64,000 bases of DNA from Flagellimonas beolgyonensis (GTDB lineage: Bacteria; Bacteroidota; Bacteroidia; Flavobacteriales; Flavobacteriaceae): NCBI RefSeq assembly GCF_003992615.1, contig NZ_RZMY01000013.1, positions 536,238 through 600,237 on the forward strand, read 5' to 3'. Positions 18,297 to 28,900 of this stretch are shown piece by piece. Below the pieces are notes generated by a model that was given only the letters and a program-made list of their open reading frames with translations, did no database searches and was not told the origin of the DNA. Numbering within the stretch: position 1 is the stretch's first letter; each line of letters begins with the position of its first letter. Made by a program: the position numbers and the translations under genes.

Positions 18297-19631
18297 ATGA
18301 AGAAATTGTACCCCCTTTTGGTCGCATTGCTTAGCATGCCCCTACTCCATGCACAAACCGACCTGAAAATTTATGACATTATCAACTCCGTTTCGGCGGA
18401 ACGTATCAAAAATGACGTGACCACACTCGTCAATTTTGGAACGCGCCATACCTTGAGCGACACGGTTTCCCAAACACGTGGAATTGGTGCTGCCAGACGA
18501 TGGATCAAATCCGAATTTGAAAAAATCTCCTCGGAATGTAATGATTGCTTGGAGGTATTCTACCAAAAAAACCTGATTCCCAAGGGCGATAATGCCCGAA
18601 TTGTAAACGACGTGTGGGTGGTAAACGTGGTGGCGATCCAAAGAGGGACCAAATTCCCCAACCGCTACATCATTATGAGCGGCGACATCGATTCCCGTGT
18701 GAGCGACCCTACCAACTTTACCTCCGACTCCCCGGGTGCCAACGACAACGCCAGTGGAATGGCCGGCACCATTGAGGCGGCTCGTGTACTGTCCAAATAC
18801 CAATTTGAGAGCAGTGTCATCTACGTTGGGCTGTCCGGCGAGGAACAAGGTCTTTATGGTGGTAAGGGATTGGCCGAATATGCCAAGGAAAAAGGATGGG
18901 ACATCATCGGTATTCTGAACAACGACATGATCGGAAACATTACCGGTGTGGATGGTGTGGTAAGCAACAGAGATTTCCGAATTTTCTCCGAGCCTGTTCC
19001 ACCAACGGAAACGGAACAAGAGCGACGCGCAAGACGATTTTATGGAGGTGAGGTCGACGGTATTTCCCGTCAATTGGCCCGATATGTGTACAAGACCACC
19101 AAAACCTATATGCCCGAAATGAACCCCATGATGATCTACCGTTTAGATCGCTTTGGCAGAGGAGGTCACCACAGACCCTTTAATGATGCAGGTTTTGCCG
19201 GTATCCGAATTATGGAAGCCCATGAAAACTATACTCAACAGCACCAAGATATCCGTGTTGAAGACGGCATTGCCTATGGTGATGTTTTGGAGCATGTCAA
19301 CTTCGGTTATGCCAAAAAATTGACGGCTGTCAATGCCATTAATCTGGCCTCTTTGGCCTGGGCACCACCAGCACCCGAGACCGTTGAAATCGGCGGAATC
19401 GTGGAACCGAACGCCAAATTGCGCTGGAGCAAGGTGGATGGTGCCGTAGGCTATAAAATATACTGGAGAGACACCACCTCGCCAACTTGGGACCATGCGC
19501 GCTATGTGGGCGATGTAAATGAATTTGTTTTGGAAGGCATTGTTCTGGACAATTACTTTTTTGGGGTAGCTGCAGTAGGAAAAGATGGGCATGAAAGTCC
19601 CGTGGTTTTCCCGAACAAGGTTTTTAGGTAA
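18297..19631 (+). CDS. Exported M28-family zinc peptidase with Fn3-like C-terminus
   Basis: Secreted aminopeptidase-like enzyme of 444 residues with signal peptide MKKLYPLLVALLSMPLLHAQ. M28 zinc-site landmarks: SGDIDSRV, the SPGANDNASGMAGTIEAARV motif (metal-bridging Asp), GLSGEEQGLYGGKGLAEYA (catalytic Glu pair) and LNNDMIGN. The last 80 residues (KLRWSKVDGAVGYKIYWRD) look like a fibronectin type III module. It is followed by the M1 peptidase 8 bp later, so the two are probably co-transcribed, consistent with extracellular or periplasmic peptide breakdown. No type IX secretion C-terminal signal was recognised with confidence. Confidence 0.92.
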   Translation: MKKLYPLLVALLSMPLLHAQTDLKIYDIINSVSAERIKNDVTTLVNFGTRHTLSDTVSQTRGIGAARRWIKSEFEKISSECNDCLEVFYQKNLIPKGDNARIVNDVWVVNVVAIQRGTKFPNRYIIMSGDIDSRVSDPTNFTSDSPGANDNASGMAGTIEAARVLSKYQFESSVIYVGLSGEEQGLYGGKGLAEYAKEKGWDIIGILNNDMIGNITGVDGVVSNRDFRIFSEPVPPTETEQERRARRFYGGEVDGISRQLARYVYKTTKTYMPEMNPMMIYRLDRFGRGGHHRPFNDAGFAGIRIMEAHENYTQQHQDIRVEDGIAYGDVLEHVNFGYAKKLTAVNAINLASLAWAPPAPETVEIGGIVEPNAKLRWSKVDGAVGYKIYWRDTTSPTWDHARYVGDVNEFVLEGIVLDNYFFGVAAVGKDGHESPVVFPNKVFR

Positions 19632-19639
19632 GAACATTT

Positions 19640-21256
19640 ATGATGAAGCACATTGTTTTGATGATGGCCCTTCTATTCGGGGTCGGAACGGGCTTGGCCC
19701 AGAATTTTACCAGGCAGGATACCTTGAGGGGCAGCATTACCCCCGAACGTGCTTGGTGGGATTTGAATTATTATGACCTCAATGTAAAAGTGGAGCCGGA
19801 CAAAAAGTTCATATCCGGTTACAATGTGGTACGTTACAAAGTGATGGAACCTGCCAAAATCCTTCAAATTGACCTGCAGGAACCCATGAAAATTGAATCG
19901 GTAACTGAAGAAGGCAAAAAACTGAAAGTGATTTCCGAGGGGAATGCCCATTTCATTCATTTGAAGAAAAAGCAGGTGCCCGGTGACTACAATGAAATCA
20001 AAATCACCTATTCCGGCTATCCCAGGGAAGCGATACGAGCCCCTTGGGATGGCGGTTTTTCGTGGAAAGAGGATGCACAGGGCAATGCCTTTGTGGCCAC
20101 CTCATGCCAAGGATTGGGTGCCAGTGTTTGGTGGCCCAACAAGGACCACATGTACGATGAAGTGGACAGCATGCGCATCAACGTGACCGTTCCCAAAGAT
20201 TTGATGGATGTGTCCAACGGCAAACTGGAAAGTGTGGAAGAAAATGGCGATTTTAAAACCTACCACTGGTTTGTGAACAACCCCATCAATAATTACGGAG
20301 TAAACGTGAACATGGCCAATTATGTTCATTTTGACGAAGTCTATATAGGTGAAAAAGGCATGTTAAATCTGGATTACTATGTCCTGCCCGAAAATTTGGA
20401 GAAAGCCAAAAAACAATTCGCCCAAACCGACATGATGTTGCGGGCCTTTGAGCATTGGTTCGGCCCCTACCCTTTTTATGAGGACGGTTTCAAGTTGGTG
20501 GAAGTGCCCTATTTGGGTATGGAACACCAAAGCTCCGTAACCTATGGCAATCAATACGAAAATGGCTATTTGGGACGTGATCTTTCCGGGACCGGTTGGG
20601 GTTTGAAGTTTGATTTCATCATCATCCACGAAGCGGGCCATGAATGGTTTGCCAACAACATTACGTACAAAGACATTGCCGATATGTGGATCCATGAAGG
20701 TTTCACGGCCTACTCGGAAAACCTGTACCTCGATTATCATTTTGGCACCAAAGCGGCCGAGGAATATGTAATCGGTACGCGCGCAAACATCAGAAACGAT
20801 AGACCCATTATTGGACCCTACAACGTAAACCAAAGCGGTTCCGGGGATATGTATTACAAAGGGGCCAATATGTTGCATACACTGCGACAGTTGATAGAGG
20901 ATGACGGGTTATGGCTACAAATTCTAAGAGGATTGAACAAGGATTTTTACCATCAGACGGTGACCACGGAGCAGATTGAAAATTATATCAGCAAAAAAAC
21001 AGGGAAAGACCTTTCCGCTTTCTTTGATCAATACTTGCGCACTACCCTGATCCCAAAACTGGAATACAAATCGGAAAACGGCACCATCACCTATCGTTAT
21101 GTGGATATTGTAAAGGACTTTGATATGCCCATCCGTGTTTTTGTGGAGGACAAGGAACATTGGCTTTTTCCCAATTCCGAATGGAAGACAGAAAAGCTTG
21201 AAGGCAACACGATAACCATCGATAAAAACTTTTACATAGCGACCCAAAAACTGTGA
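19640..21256 (+). CDS. Exported M1-family metallopeptidase
   Basis: A 538-residue zinc aminopeptidase-like protein with signal peptide MMKHIVLMMALLFGVGTGLAQ. The zinc motif is HEAGHEWFANN with the distal Glu in WIHEGFTAYSE (HExxH-18-E, about residues 331-354). An upstream GMEHQSSVTYG matches the GAMEN-like exopeptidase region in modified form. It is shorter than 850-residue M1 enzymes because the large C-terminal domain is absent, which is common in Bacteroidota. It lies 8 bp after the M28 gene and just before the ydeI-like gene. Confidence 0.93.
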   Translation: MMKHIVLMMALLFGVGTGLAQNFTRQDTLRGSITPERAWWDLNYYDLNVKVEPDKKFISGYNVVRYKVMEPAKILQIDLQEPMKIESVTEEGKKLKVISEGNAHFIHLKKKQVPGDYNEIKITYSGYPREAIRAPWDGGFSWKEDAQGNAFVATSCQGLGASVWWPNKDHMYDEVDSMRINVTVPKDLMDVSNGKLESVEENGDFKTYHWFVNNPINNYGVNVNMANYVHFDEVYIGEKGMLNLDYYVLPENLEKAKKQFAQTDMMLRAFEHWFGPYPFYEDGFKLVEVPYLGMEHQSSVTYGNQYENGYLGRDLSGTGWGLKFDFIIIHEAGHEWFANNITYKDIADMWIHEGFTAYSENLYLDYHFGTKAAEEYVIGTRANIRNDRPIIGPYNVNQSGSGDMYYKGANMLHTLRQLIEDDGLWLQILRGLNKDFYHQTVTTEQIENYISKKTGKDLSAFFDQYLRTTLIPKLEYKSENGTITYRYVDIVKDFDMPIRVFVEDKEHWLFPNSEWKTEKLEGNTITIDKNFYIATQKL

Positions 21257-21257
21257 T

Positions 21258-21830
21258 TTGGATAAATTGACCGAACATTACTTTGCTTCAGATGCTGAAT
21301 GGCGCGATTGGTTACATGAAAACCACAACACTTCGGCAGGTATTCACTTAATTTTTTATAAAGTGGAACACCACATGGACAGCATGCGTTGGGAGGAAGC
21401 CGTTAGGGTGGCATTGTGTTACGGATGGATCGATAGTACGGTAAAAAGCCTGGGGAATGGAAAACGAAGACAATATTTCTGCCCTAGAAAACCAAAAAGT
21501 ACGTGGAGTAAGGTCAACAAAGAGCATATTAAAGAATTGAAATCCCAAGGCTTGATGCACCAAAGTGGCCTGGCGGCTATTCGGTTGGCAAAAGAAAATG
21601 GGGCATGGACCGAATTGGACGATGTGGAAAATGGGGTTGTTCCAGAAGACCTTCAAAAGGCATTCAGCAAGAACAAAAAGGCCTTTGAAAATTTTCAAGG
21701 GTTTACCCGTAGTCAACAAAAAAGTTATCTCTATTGGCTGAACCAAGCCAAAAGGGAAGAAACCCGACAAAAAAGGATCGAGGAAATCGTATCCTTATCC
21801 CGTCAAAACATCAAATACAGGAATCCTTAA
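21258..21830 (+). CDS. YdeI/OmdA-family protein
   Basis: A 190-residue cytoplasmic protein with the features of the YdeI/OmpD-associated family: WRDWLHENHNTSAGIHLIFY, a central RVALCYGWIDSTVKSL, QYFCPRKPKSTWSKVN, and a C-terminal basic helical tail. The family is widespread, with proposed roles in peptide or bacteriocin resistance but no firm biochemistry. No ATG precedes the conserved N-terminus. The frame must open at a TTG (21258) directly after the M1 stop, so translation is probably coupled to that gene. Its 3' end overlaps the convergent MFS gene by 4 bp. Confidence 0.85.
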   Translation: MDKLTEHYFASDAEWRDWLHENHNTSAGIHLIFYKVEHHMDSMRWEEAVRVALCYGWIDSTVKSLGNGKRRQYFCPRKPKSTWSKVNKEHIKELKSQGLMHQSGLAAIRLAKENGAWTELDDVENGVVPEDLQKAFSKNKKAFENFQGFTRSQQKSYLYWLNQAKREETRQKRIEEIVSLSRQNIKYRNP

Positions 21831-23137
21831 GTTGCTTTGCCATATTTTCGGTGATAGACCAAGGCTGCAACTCCCCCTACCAAGGCAAAGGCACTCAGCA
21901 TCCAAAACACATGTTGGTGCCCAATTTCCTCTCCCGGATGGGCATCCAAAAGCGTACCGTAGGCCGGGCCGGCAAACACATCCGGAGTATATCCGACCAA
22001 TGAAATGAGTCCGACCGCAGTCCCGGTCAAGGTCAATGGAATCTTGCCCACTTGCATAACACCAAAATACAACGCCCTAGTAGCATAAACACCGGCAGCT
22101 ATTACCACTACCGACATAAAGAACAATAACGTAGTGGTCGGTGCAATAATGCCACTGGCGAAAAGGAGTCCGCCCAGCAACGTTAACACAAAACTCACCA
22201 CCAACAACCAAGTTATTTTAAGCTTATCCGCTATCAGCCCGAAAATAATCCCGGTAGTAGGCCTCAGAAACTGCAAGAGGGTACCCACTTTGGCCGCATC
22301 CACTTGATCGTAGTGCATCACTTCTTCCGCATACTGCGAAATAATATCCGTGATCTTGTAGCCTACATAACCACAAAGAATGATCACCATTAATAGCCAT
22401 ACGGAGGGTAACCGTAAGACCTGTTTGATGTCTTCCCAAGAAATGCGTTCGAGAACCTCCTTTTCACCTGAATTCGGAGTCTTCATAAAAAACCAAACCA
22501 GAACCCCAATCAAAATGATGATCACGGAAGATGAATAGAGAACATAGGTAAATGCCTCCTTACGTTGTTCGAGGGTGGCCTCTGCAGGAAAGTCAGACAG
22601 GAAAAAGGAAAAAACCACCACGCCCAACAAACTGAACAGCGCACCGGTAAGTCCACGACCACCATCTAAAAATCCGAATGCCTTACCCTGGGAATTGGCA
22701 CCACCCCAAACTCGGGTTGCCTTGATCATAGGTGCCCAAAAAAGGAAGATGGTGGTAAAGCCCCACCATCCATACAATACCTGAAGTAGCCACAAAGCTG
22801 GGTATTGCAGGAACAAAAAACCACCAATGGCGGTCAACCACAATGCAATGGCAATCAATTTTCGGGGCGGATACTTATCGGCCAAAGGACCCCCCAAGAT
22901 ATAAGAAACCATTGCTACTAGCCCGTATACCGAAAAACAAAGTCCCAACTGCACATTGTCGACTTCCAACACGTCCAACACGGTTGGCCTAAAAACGCGT
23001 GGCAATACAAAAGGAAGGATAAAAATGGCCTCTCCGGACAGAATCAACAATAATAAATAGAACCAACTTGGCTTAGTATCCTTCAAAACGTGTATTTGGT
23101 TAAAAATCACTAAAAAACTGGAGATACCCAAAAGCAC
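21827..23137 (-). CDS. MFS transporter, 12 membrane helices
   Basis: An integral inner-membrane carrier of about 436 residues with two sets of hydrophobic helices separated by a loop (KTPNSGEKEVLERISWEDIK). The loop 2-3 signature appears as GGPLADKYPPRK. It resembles the organic-anion/sugar-phosphate side of the superfamily, but the substrate is not identifiable. The start is uncertain: 23137 is a GTG, and another GTG 30 bp inside could also serve. It is convergent and overlaps the YdeI-family gene by 4 bp. It is divergent from the exported amidohydrolase gene with only 47 bp between them. Given the surrounding secreted hydrolases it could import their products; this is a guess. Confidence 0.85.
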   Translation of the reverse strand: MLLGISSFLVIFNQIHVLKDTKPSWFYLLLLILSGEAIFILPFVLPRVFRPTVLDVLEVDNVQLGLCFSVYGLVAMVSYILGGPLADKYPPRKLIAIALWLTAIGGFLFLQYPALWLLQVLYGWWGFTTIFLFWAPMIKATRVWGGANSQGKAFGFLDGGRGLTGALFSLLGVVVFSFFLSDFPAEATLEQRKEAFTYVLYSSSVIIILIGVLVWFFMKTPNSGEKEVLERISWEDIKQVLRLPSVWLLMVIILCGYVGYKITDIISQYAEEVMHYDQVDAAKVGTLLQFLRPTTGIIFGLIADKLKITWLLVVSFVLTLLGGLLFASGIIAPTTTLLFFMSVVVIAAGVYATRALYFGVMQVGKIPLTLTGTAVGLISLVGYTPDVFAGPAYGTLLDAHPGEEIGHQHVFWMLSAFALVGGVAALVYHRKYGKAT

Positions 23138-23184
23138 ACAAAATAAAAATTCAGGTATCTTTAAAAAGTGAAAACAGATTTCCT

Positions 23185-24594
23185 ATGATTCGACCTCTTT
23201 TTGTTTTGCTGTTATTGTTGGCCATGGGTTGTAAAAACGAACCTATCGAAACCTATGACCTGGCCATTACCAATGCCCACGTGATCCATTTAGAAACAGG
23301 CAAGGTTGAATTGCAGAACATTTACATTTCCAATGGAAAAATAGCTGCTATCGAAACTGTGGACACCAAAAGGAATGTAAAGGCCGATTCCACAATCGAT
23401 GCTACAGGAAAATATGTTTTACCCGGATTTTGGGACAACCACATCCATTTAAGGGGTGGCGATTCCCTGATTGCCAACAATAGGAATTTCCTGAAACTGT
23501 TTATCGCCAATGGTATTACCACGGTTCGGGATGCCGGTGGGGACCTTACCACTTCTGTTATGGAATGGAAACAACAGATTGCCATGGAGGAATTGGTGGG
23601 ACCCACCATTTTTACGGCCGGACCAAAAATCGATGGGCCTGGTGCCCGATGGGGCGGATCGCTGGAAGTAGCGACTGGGACCGATATCCAACAGGCTTTT
23701 GATTCGCTCGAAAAACTAAACGTGGATTTTGTAAAAATCTATGATAGTCGAATTGATGCAGACAACTATATCAGATCTATCGAAGAAGCCAAAAAGAGAG
23801 GATTTGTGGTTTCGGGTCACATGCCCTTTACGGTGACCCTTGATGAAACCATTGATGCCGGCATGGATGGCATTGAACATCTGTATTACATCATGAAAGG
23901 GTGTGCTTCCAACGAAACCGAAGTAACGGAAAAGCTGAAAAATGGCGAAATGGGTTTTTGGGATGCCATGCCAGCCTTGATGGGCGCCTATTCCGATAGT
24001 ACAGCCCAAGCATCCTTCGATAGCTTAAAAGAAAAAAATGTGTATGTGGTACCCACGCTGCATATTGGCAAAACATTGAGCTATTTGGATGAAGTAGACC
24101 ACACCAAAGACCCCTATCTTCAATATATGGGTAAGGGTATGATTGAAACCTACGAGGGGCGCATCCGCAGTGCGATGAATGCCTCTGAGGAAGCTCGGAA
24201 AAGTAGAAAGGAACTGGATACCTTCTTTGGTCAGCTCGCCAAATCGTTGGATAATGCAGGAGTACAACTTCTGGCAGGCTCGGACAGTGGGGCCTTCAAT
24301 TCCTATACCTATCCGGGCATCTCTTTGCACATGGAACTACAGGAAATGGTAAAGAATGGCATTTCCCCTTTGAATGCTTTGAAAACCTCTGCCTATAATG
24401 GATCCCAGTTTTTGCGCCAATCCGACGACTATGGAACAATTGCCGCAGGAAAAATTTCCGACTTGGTACTATTGAACGACAACCCATTGGATAATATCGA
24501 AAACACCCAAAATATTTATATGGTCATCAAGGGAACCCAACTTTTTGATCACGAAAAATTGCAAGCACTTTTGGATGAAGCTATCATGGATTGA
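23185..24594 (+). CDS. Amidohydrolase-family lipoprotein
   Basis: A metal-dependent hydrolase (469 residues) anchored by a lipobox (LLLLLAMGC, Cys at residue 17). The metal-binding set of the imidazolonepropionase/Xaa-Pro-dipeptidase-like branch is complete: HIH in GFWDNHIHL, the Lys of FVKIYDSR, the His of SGHMPFT, the His of GIEHLYY and the Asp of AGSDSGAF. Such exported enzymes hydrolyse dipeptides or cyclic amides; the substrate is unknown here. It begins the run of three amidohydrolase genes and is followed 22 bp later by another. Confidence 0.9.
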   Translation: MIRPLFVLLLLLAMGCKNEPIETYDLAITNAHVIHLETGKVELQNIYISNGKIAAIETVDTKRNVKADSTIDATGKYVLPGFWDNHIHLRGGDSLIANNRNFLKLFIANGITTVRDAGGDLTTSVMEWKQQIAMEELVGPTIFTAGPKIDGPGARWGGSLEVATGTDIQQAFDSLEKLNVDFVKIYDSRIDADNYIRSIEEAKKRGFVVSGHMPFTVTLDETIDAGMDGIEHLYYIMKGCASNETEVTEKLKNGEMGFWDAMPALMGAYSDSTAQASFDSLKEKNVYVVPTLHIGKTLSYLDEVDHTKDPYLQYMGKGMIETYEGRIRSAMNASEEARKSRKELDTFFGQLAKSLDNAGVQLLAGSDSGAFNSYTYPGISLHMELQEMVKNGISPLNALKTSAYNGSQFLRQSDDYGTIAAGKISDLVLLNDNPLDNIENTQNIYMVIKGTQLFDHEKLQALLDEAIMD

Positions 24595-24616
24595 TCCATA
24601 ACAAAAACCAATAAAC

Positions 24617-25873
24617 ATGCGCCAACCTTTTTCAATACTTCTCGTCTTAATTTTTCTTGCATCCTGGGCAAAGGCCCAAACGTTATTGGTGCCCGACCGG
24701 GTATTCGATGGTATGGAACTCCACACCGATTGGGTGGTTGCTGTTCAAGGCAATAAAATTGTATACGCCGGACCGGAAGCCGGATTATCGCGGAAAGCAT
24801 CGTACCAAAGAAAGGATTTGCAGGGCATGACCTTGATGCCGGGATTGATCGAGGGGCACTCCCATTTGTTGTTGCACCCCTACAACGAAACGGAATGGAA
24901 CGATCAAGTATTGAAAGAATCACCGGCTGAAAGAGCCATTCGAGGGGTGGTGCATGCCAAGGCCTCCTTACTGGCAGGGGTAACCACCATGCGTGACTTG
25001 GGCTCGGAAGGTGCCGGCTACACCGATGTCTATCTTAAAAAAACCATTGAAGAAGGCATAATTCCGGGACCACGATTATTGGTGGCAGGGCCAGCTATAG
25101 TGGCAACCGGAGCGTATGGTCCAAAAGGGTTTCATGAAGGAGTCACCGTTCCTTTGGGTGCTGTTCCGGTAAGCGGCAGGGATGCTGCCATTCAAGAGGT
25201 GCGTACCCAAATGGGCAATGGGGTCGACCTAATTAAAATTTATGCCGATTACCGTTGGAAAACAGGGGAACCTTCACAACCCACCTTTTTGCAGGAAGAA
25301 ATTGACGCCATGGTTGCTGCGGCTACCACTGCCGGCAGATATGTAGTGGCCCATGCCAGCACACCCGAAGGTATGCGAAGGGCCATTTTAGGTGGTGTGG
25401 AGACTATTGAACATGGTGATGGCGGAACTATGGAAATCTTCCAACTGATGAAAGAAAAAAAGGTGGCCTTTTGCCCGACCATCGCGGCGGGAGATGCCAC
25501 CGAGCAGTATAAAGGGTGGAACAAGGACAAGGAACCGGATACCGACCGCATCGTCCAAAAGAAGAAATCGTTCCGATTGGCACTGGAAGCTGGCGTCGAT
25601 ATTGTTTTTGGTGGTGATGTAGGGGTTTTTGCCCATGGGGAAAATTACCGGGAACTAGAACTCATGGTCGCCTACGGAATGGAACCTCTTAAAGCATTAC
25701 AATCTGCCACGGCTGTCAATGCCAGGGTTCTTCATTTAGACGGATTGGGCAAAATTGAAGCCGGTTTCTTGGCAGACATCATTGCCGTGGAAGGTGATCC
25801 CACGCAGCACATCCAACAAATGCGCAATGTTCGGTTCGTCATGAAGGATGGGGTTGTCTACAAGTCCGAATAA
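24617..25873 (+). CDS. Exported amidohydrolase (Xaa-Pro dipeptidase-like)
   Basis: A 418-residue periplasmic or secreted enzyme with signal peptide MRQPFSILLVLIFLASWAKAQ. Metal ligands are all visible: HSH in GLIEGHSHLLL, the Lys of LIKIYADYRW, the His of VVAHAST, the His of TIEHGDGG and the Asp of FGGDVGVF. The sequence resembles the group annotated as Xaa-Pro dipeptidases of the amidohydrolase superfamily, which act on N-substituted amino acids or dipeptides. The 22-bp gap from the preceding lipoprotein amidohydrolase indicates one transcript. Confidence 0.91.
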   Translation: MRQPFSILLVLIFLASWAKAQTLLVPDRVFDGMELHTDWVVAVQGNKIVYAGPEAGLSRKASYQRKDLQGMTLMPGLIEGHSHLLLHPYNETEWNDQVLKESPAERAIRGVVHAKASLLAGVTTMRDLGSEGAGYTDVYLKKTIEEGIIPGPRLLVAGPAIVATGAYGPKGFHEGVTVPLGAVPVSGRDAAIQEVRTQMGNGVDLIKIYADYRWKTGEPSQPTFLQEEIDAMVAAATTAGRYVVAHASTPEGMRRAILGGVETIEHGDGGTMEIFQLMKEKKVAFCPTIAAGDATEQYKGWNKDKEPDTDRIVQKKKSFRLALEAGVDIVFGGDVGVFAHGENYRELELMVAYGMEPLKALQSATAVNARVLHLDGLGKIEAGFLADIIAVEGDPTQHIQQMRNVRFVMKDGVVYKSE

Positions 25874-25969
25874 GTGGATGAAAGCAATTCAAATGCCATT
25901 TCATTAACATCCTTTTAAGAAATCCGGAGGGGCTTTTTGGTATCTTTAAGCGACTAATTAACGACCAAA

Positions 25970-28900
25970 ATGAAAAAGCCGCTCTTCCTCTTGATGCTAC
26001 TGGCATCAATACCCCTATTTTCCCAAGAAAAAAAAGACGATACCAAGTGGGATGTGACCAATCCCAAAGGTGATTTTAACTTCAAAGAACATCAATTTTC
26101 CACCGACGAAGGCACTTGGATGAACCTCGACGTGAGCCCTGATGGCAAAACACTGGTATTCGACCTTTTGGGCGATATCTATTCCCTACCGATTACAGGT
26201 GGTAAAGCCAAGGCGTTGCGTTCGGGAATACCTTTCGAGGTGCAACCACGATTCAGTCCGGATGGAACCAAGATCGCATTTACCAGCGATGCAGGTGGTG
26301 GCGACAATATTTGGGTGATGGATGCCGATGGTTCCAACGCCAAACAGGTTACCGAAGAAAAATTCAGATTGCTGAACAACCCCTACTGGACACCCGATGG
26401 CCATTATCTGGTTGCCCGTAAACATTTTACCTCAGGTCGTTCCCTGGGTGCTGGGGAAATTTGGCAATACCACATTACCGGCGGCTCCGGTCTGCAACTC
26501 ACCAAACGAAAAAATGACCAACAAGATGTGAACGAACCTTGTATCTCGCCCGATGGAAAATACCTCTATTACAGTGAAGATGTGTATCCTGGCGGATATT
26601 TCCAATACAACAAGGATCCCAACAGTCAAATTTATGTCATCAAACGTTATGATTTTGAAACCGGGGAGACCACAACGGTAACCGGTGGTCCTGGAGGTGC
26701 CGCAAGGCCCCAGGTATCCCATGACGGTAAAAAACTGGCCTTTGTTAAACGGGTCCGAACCAAAAGTGTCCTTTACCTTCATGATCTGGAAACAGGAGAA
26801 GAGTGGCCTCTATTTGACGATCTGAACAAAGATCAACAAGAGGCTTGGGCCATTTTTGGGGTGTATCCCAACTTTAGTTGGATGCCCGATGATAAAGCAA
26901 TTGTTTTTTGGAACAAGGGAAAAATTTATAAAATCGATGTTGCGACACTGGCGGTGACCAACATCCCATTTACCGTGGATGCGAATATTAAGATTGCAGA
27001 AACCTTGCATGTGGATTCACCAGCAGCACCAGACCAGTTTACAGCCAAGGTGATACGGCATGCCGTAACCTCCCCCGACCAAAAAACATTGGTTTTTAAT
27101 GCTTTGGGACATTTGTGGACCAAAAGATTGCCCAATGGCACGCCCAAACGATTGACCAATGGTTCCGATTTTGAATTTGAACCCACCTTCTCACCGGATG
27201 GGAAAACCATAGTTTTTGTGACTTGGAACGATGAAAATCTTGGGGCCATATACAAGATTCCTGCATCGGGCGGCACCATGACCAAATTGAGCACTGAAAA
27301 AGGCATTTACCGTACACCATCCTTTAGCCCAAATGGAAAAATGATCACCTACCAAAAAGAATCGGGCAACAACGATCAAGGCCGTGTTTTTTCGAAAAAA
27401 TCCGGTATTTACACCATCAGTTCGGATGGTTCCAACAAAAAATGGGTGGTAGATGAAGGGGCCTATCCCGTATTTACCAAAGACGGAAAGCGCATTTTCT
27501 ATCAAACCGGGGGAACCTATTTTGGCAACTTGACCAAAACACTCAAATCGGTGAACCTTAATGGAAAGGATGAACGTTCCCACGTGAAATCCAAATACGC
27601 CAATCGATTGGTACCCAGTCCGGACAACGAATGGATTGCCTTTACCATCTTACATAATGCCTACATTGCCCCATTGGTGATGAACGGTCAGGAAATTGAT
27701 TTGGATAACAACAGTAAAGCTGTGCCGGTTTCCCAAATTTCCAAGGATGCTGGAATCAATCTGCATTGGTCGAAGGATAGCCAAAAGATTTTTTGGACAT
27801 TGGGAGATGACTATTTTACCAACGACATCAAAGATCGGTTCACTTTCTTACCAGGATCTCCTGAAAAAGTGGCAAAAATGGACAGTGTGGGTATCAAGAT
27901 CGGCCTCACTTCAAAAACATACAAACCATCTGGCAGAATCGCTTTCACCAATGCCCGCATCATAACCATGGAAGGTGATGAGGTTATCGAAAACGGCACC
28001 ATTGTCATCAATGAAAACAAAATTGAGTATTTGGGCAAGGCGGATGAAATCAATGTACCATCCAATACAAAAGTGTATGATGTCGCCGGAAAAACCATCA
28101 TGCCCGGTATTGTGGATGCCCATGCCCACGTGGGGGGCTTCCGTTATGGTTTGACCACCCAAAAACATTGGCAACTCTATGCCAATTTGGCCTTCGGGGT
28201 AACCACATCGCACGATCCATCGGCCAATACCGAATCCATCTTTGCCATGTCGGAATTGATCAAGAGTGGTGACATGGTCGGTCCACGGCTATACTCCACC
28301 GGTATCATTCTCTATGGTGCCGATGGCGATTTCAAGGCGGTGATCAACAGTTTGGACGATGCCCGCTCTGCCATACGACGAACCAAGGCCTTTGGGGCCA
28401 AATCAGTAAAAAGTTACAATCAGCCTCGAAGGGAACAACGGCAACAAATCATACAGGCGGCCCGTGAATTGGGCATCAACGTTGTACCCGAAGGAGGCTC
28501 CACCTTTTACACCAACATGTCCATGATCATGGATGGACATACGGGAGTGGAACACAATATCCCCGTAGCACCAGTTTACAAAGATGTTCTGGAATTATGG
28601 AAAACGAGTAAATCGGGCTATACGCCTACCTTGATCGTCAATTATGGCGGAGTTAATGGCGAATTCTATTTCTATCAAAAGGACAATGTGTGGGAAAATG
28701 AAAAATTATTAAAATACACACCCCGGGAACTTATCGATTCCCGATCACGATACCGAACTATGATTCCCGATGAAGAATACGAAAATGGACATCTTTTGGT
28801 ATCTCGAACCACCACAGACCTTGCCAACGAAGGTGTTAAAGTAAACCTTGGCGCGCATGGTCAGTTACAAGGCTTGGGCGCACATTGGGAACTATGGATG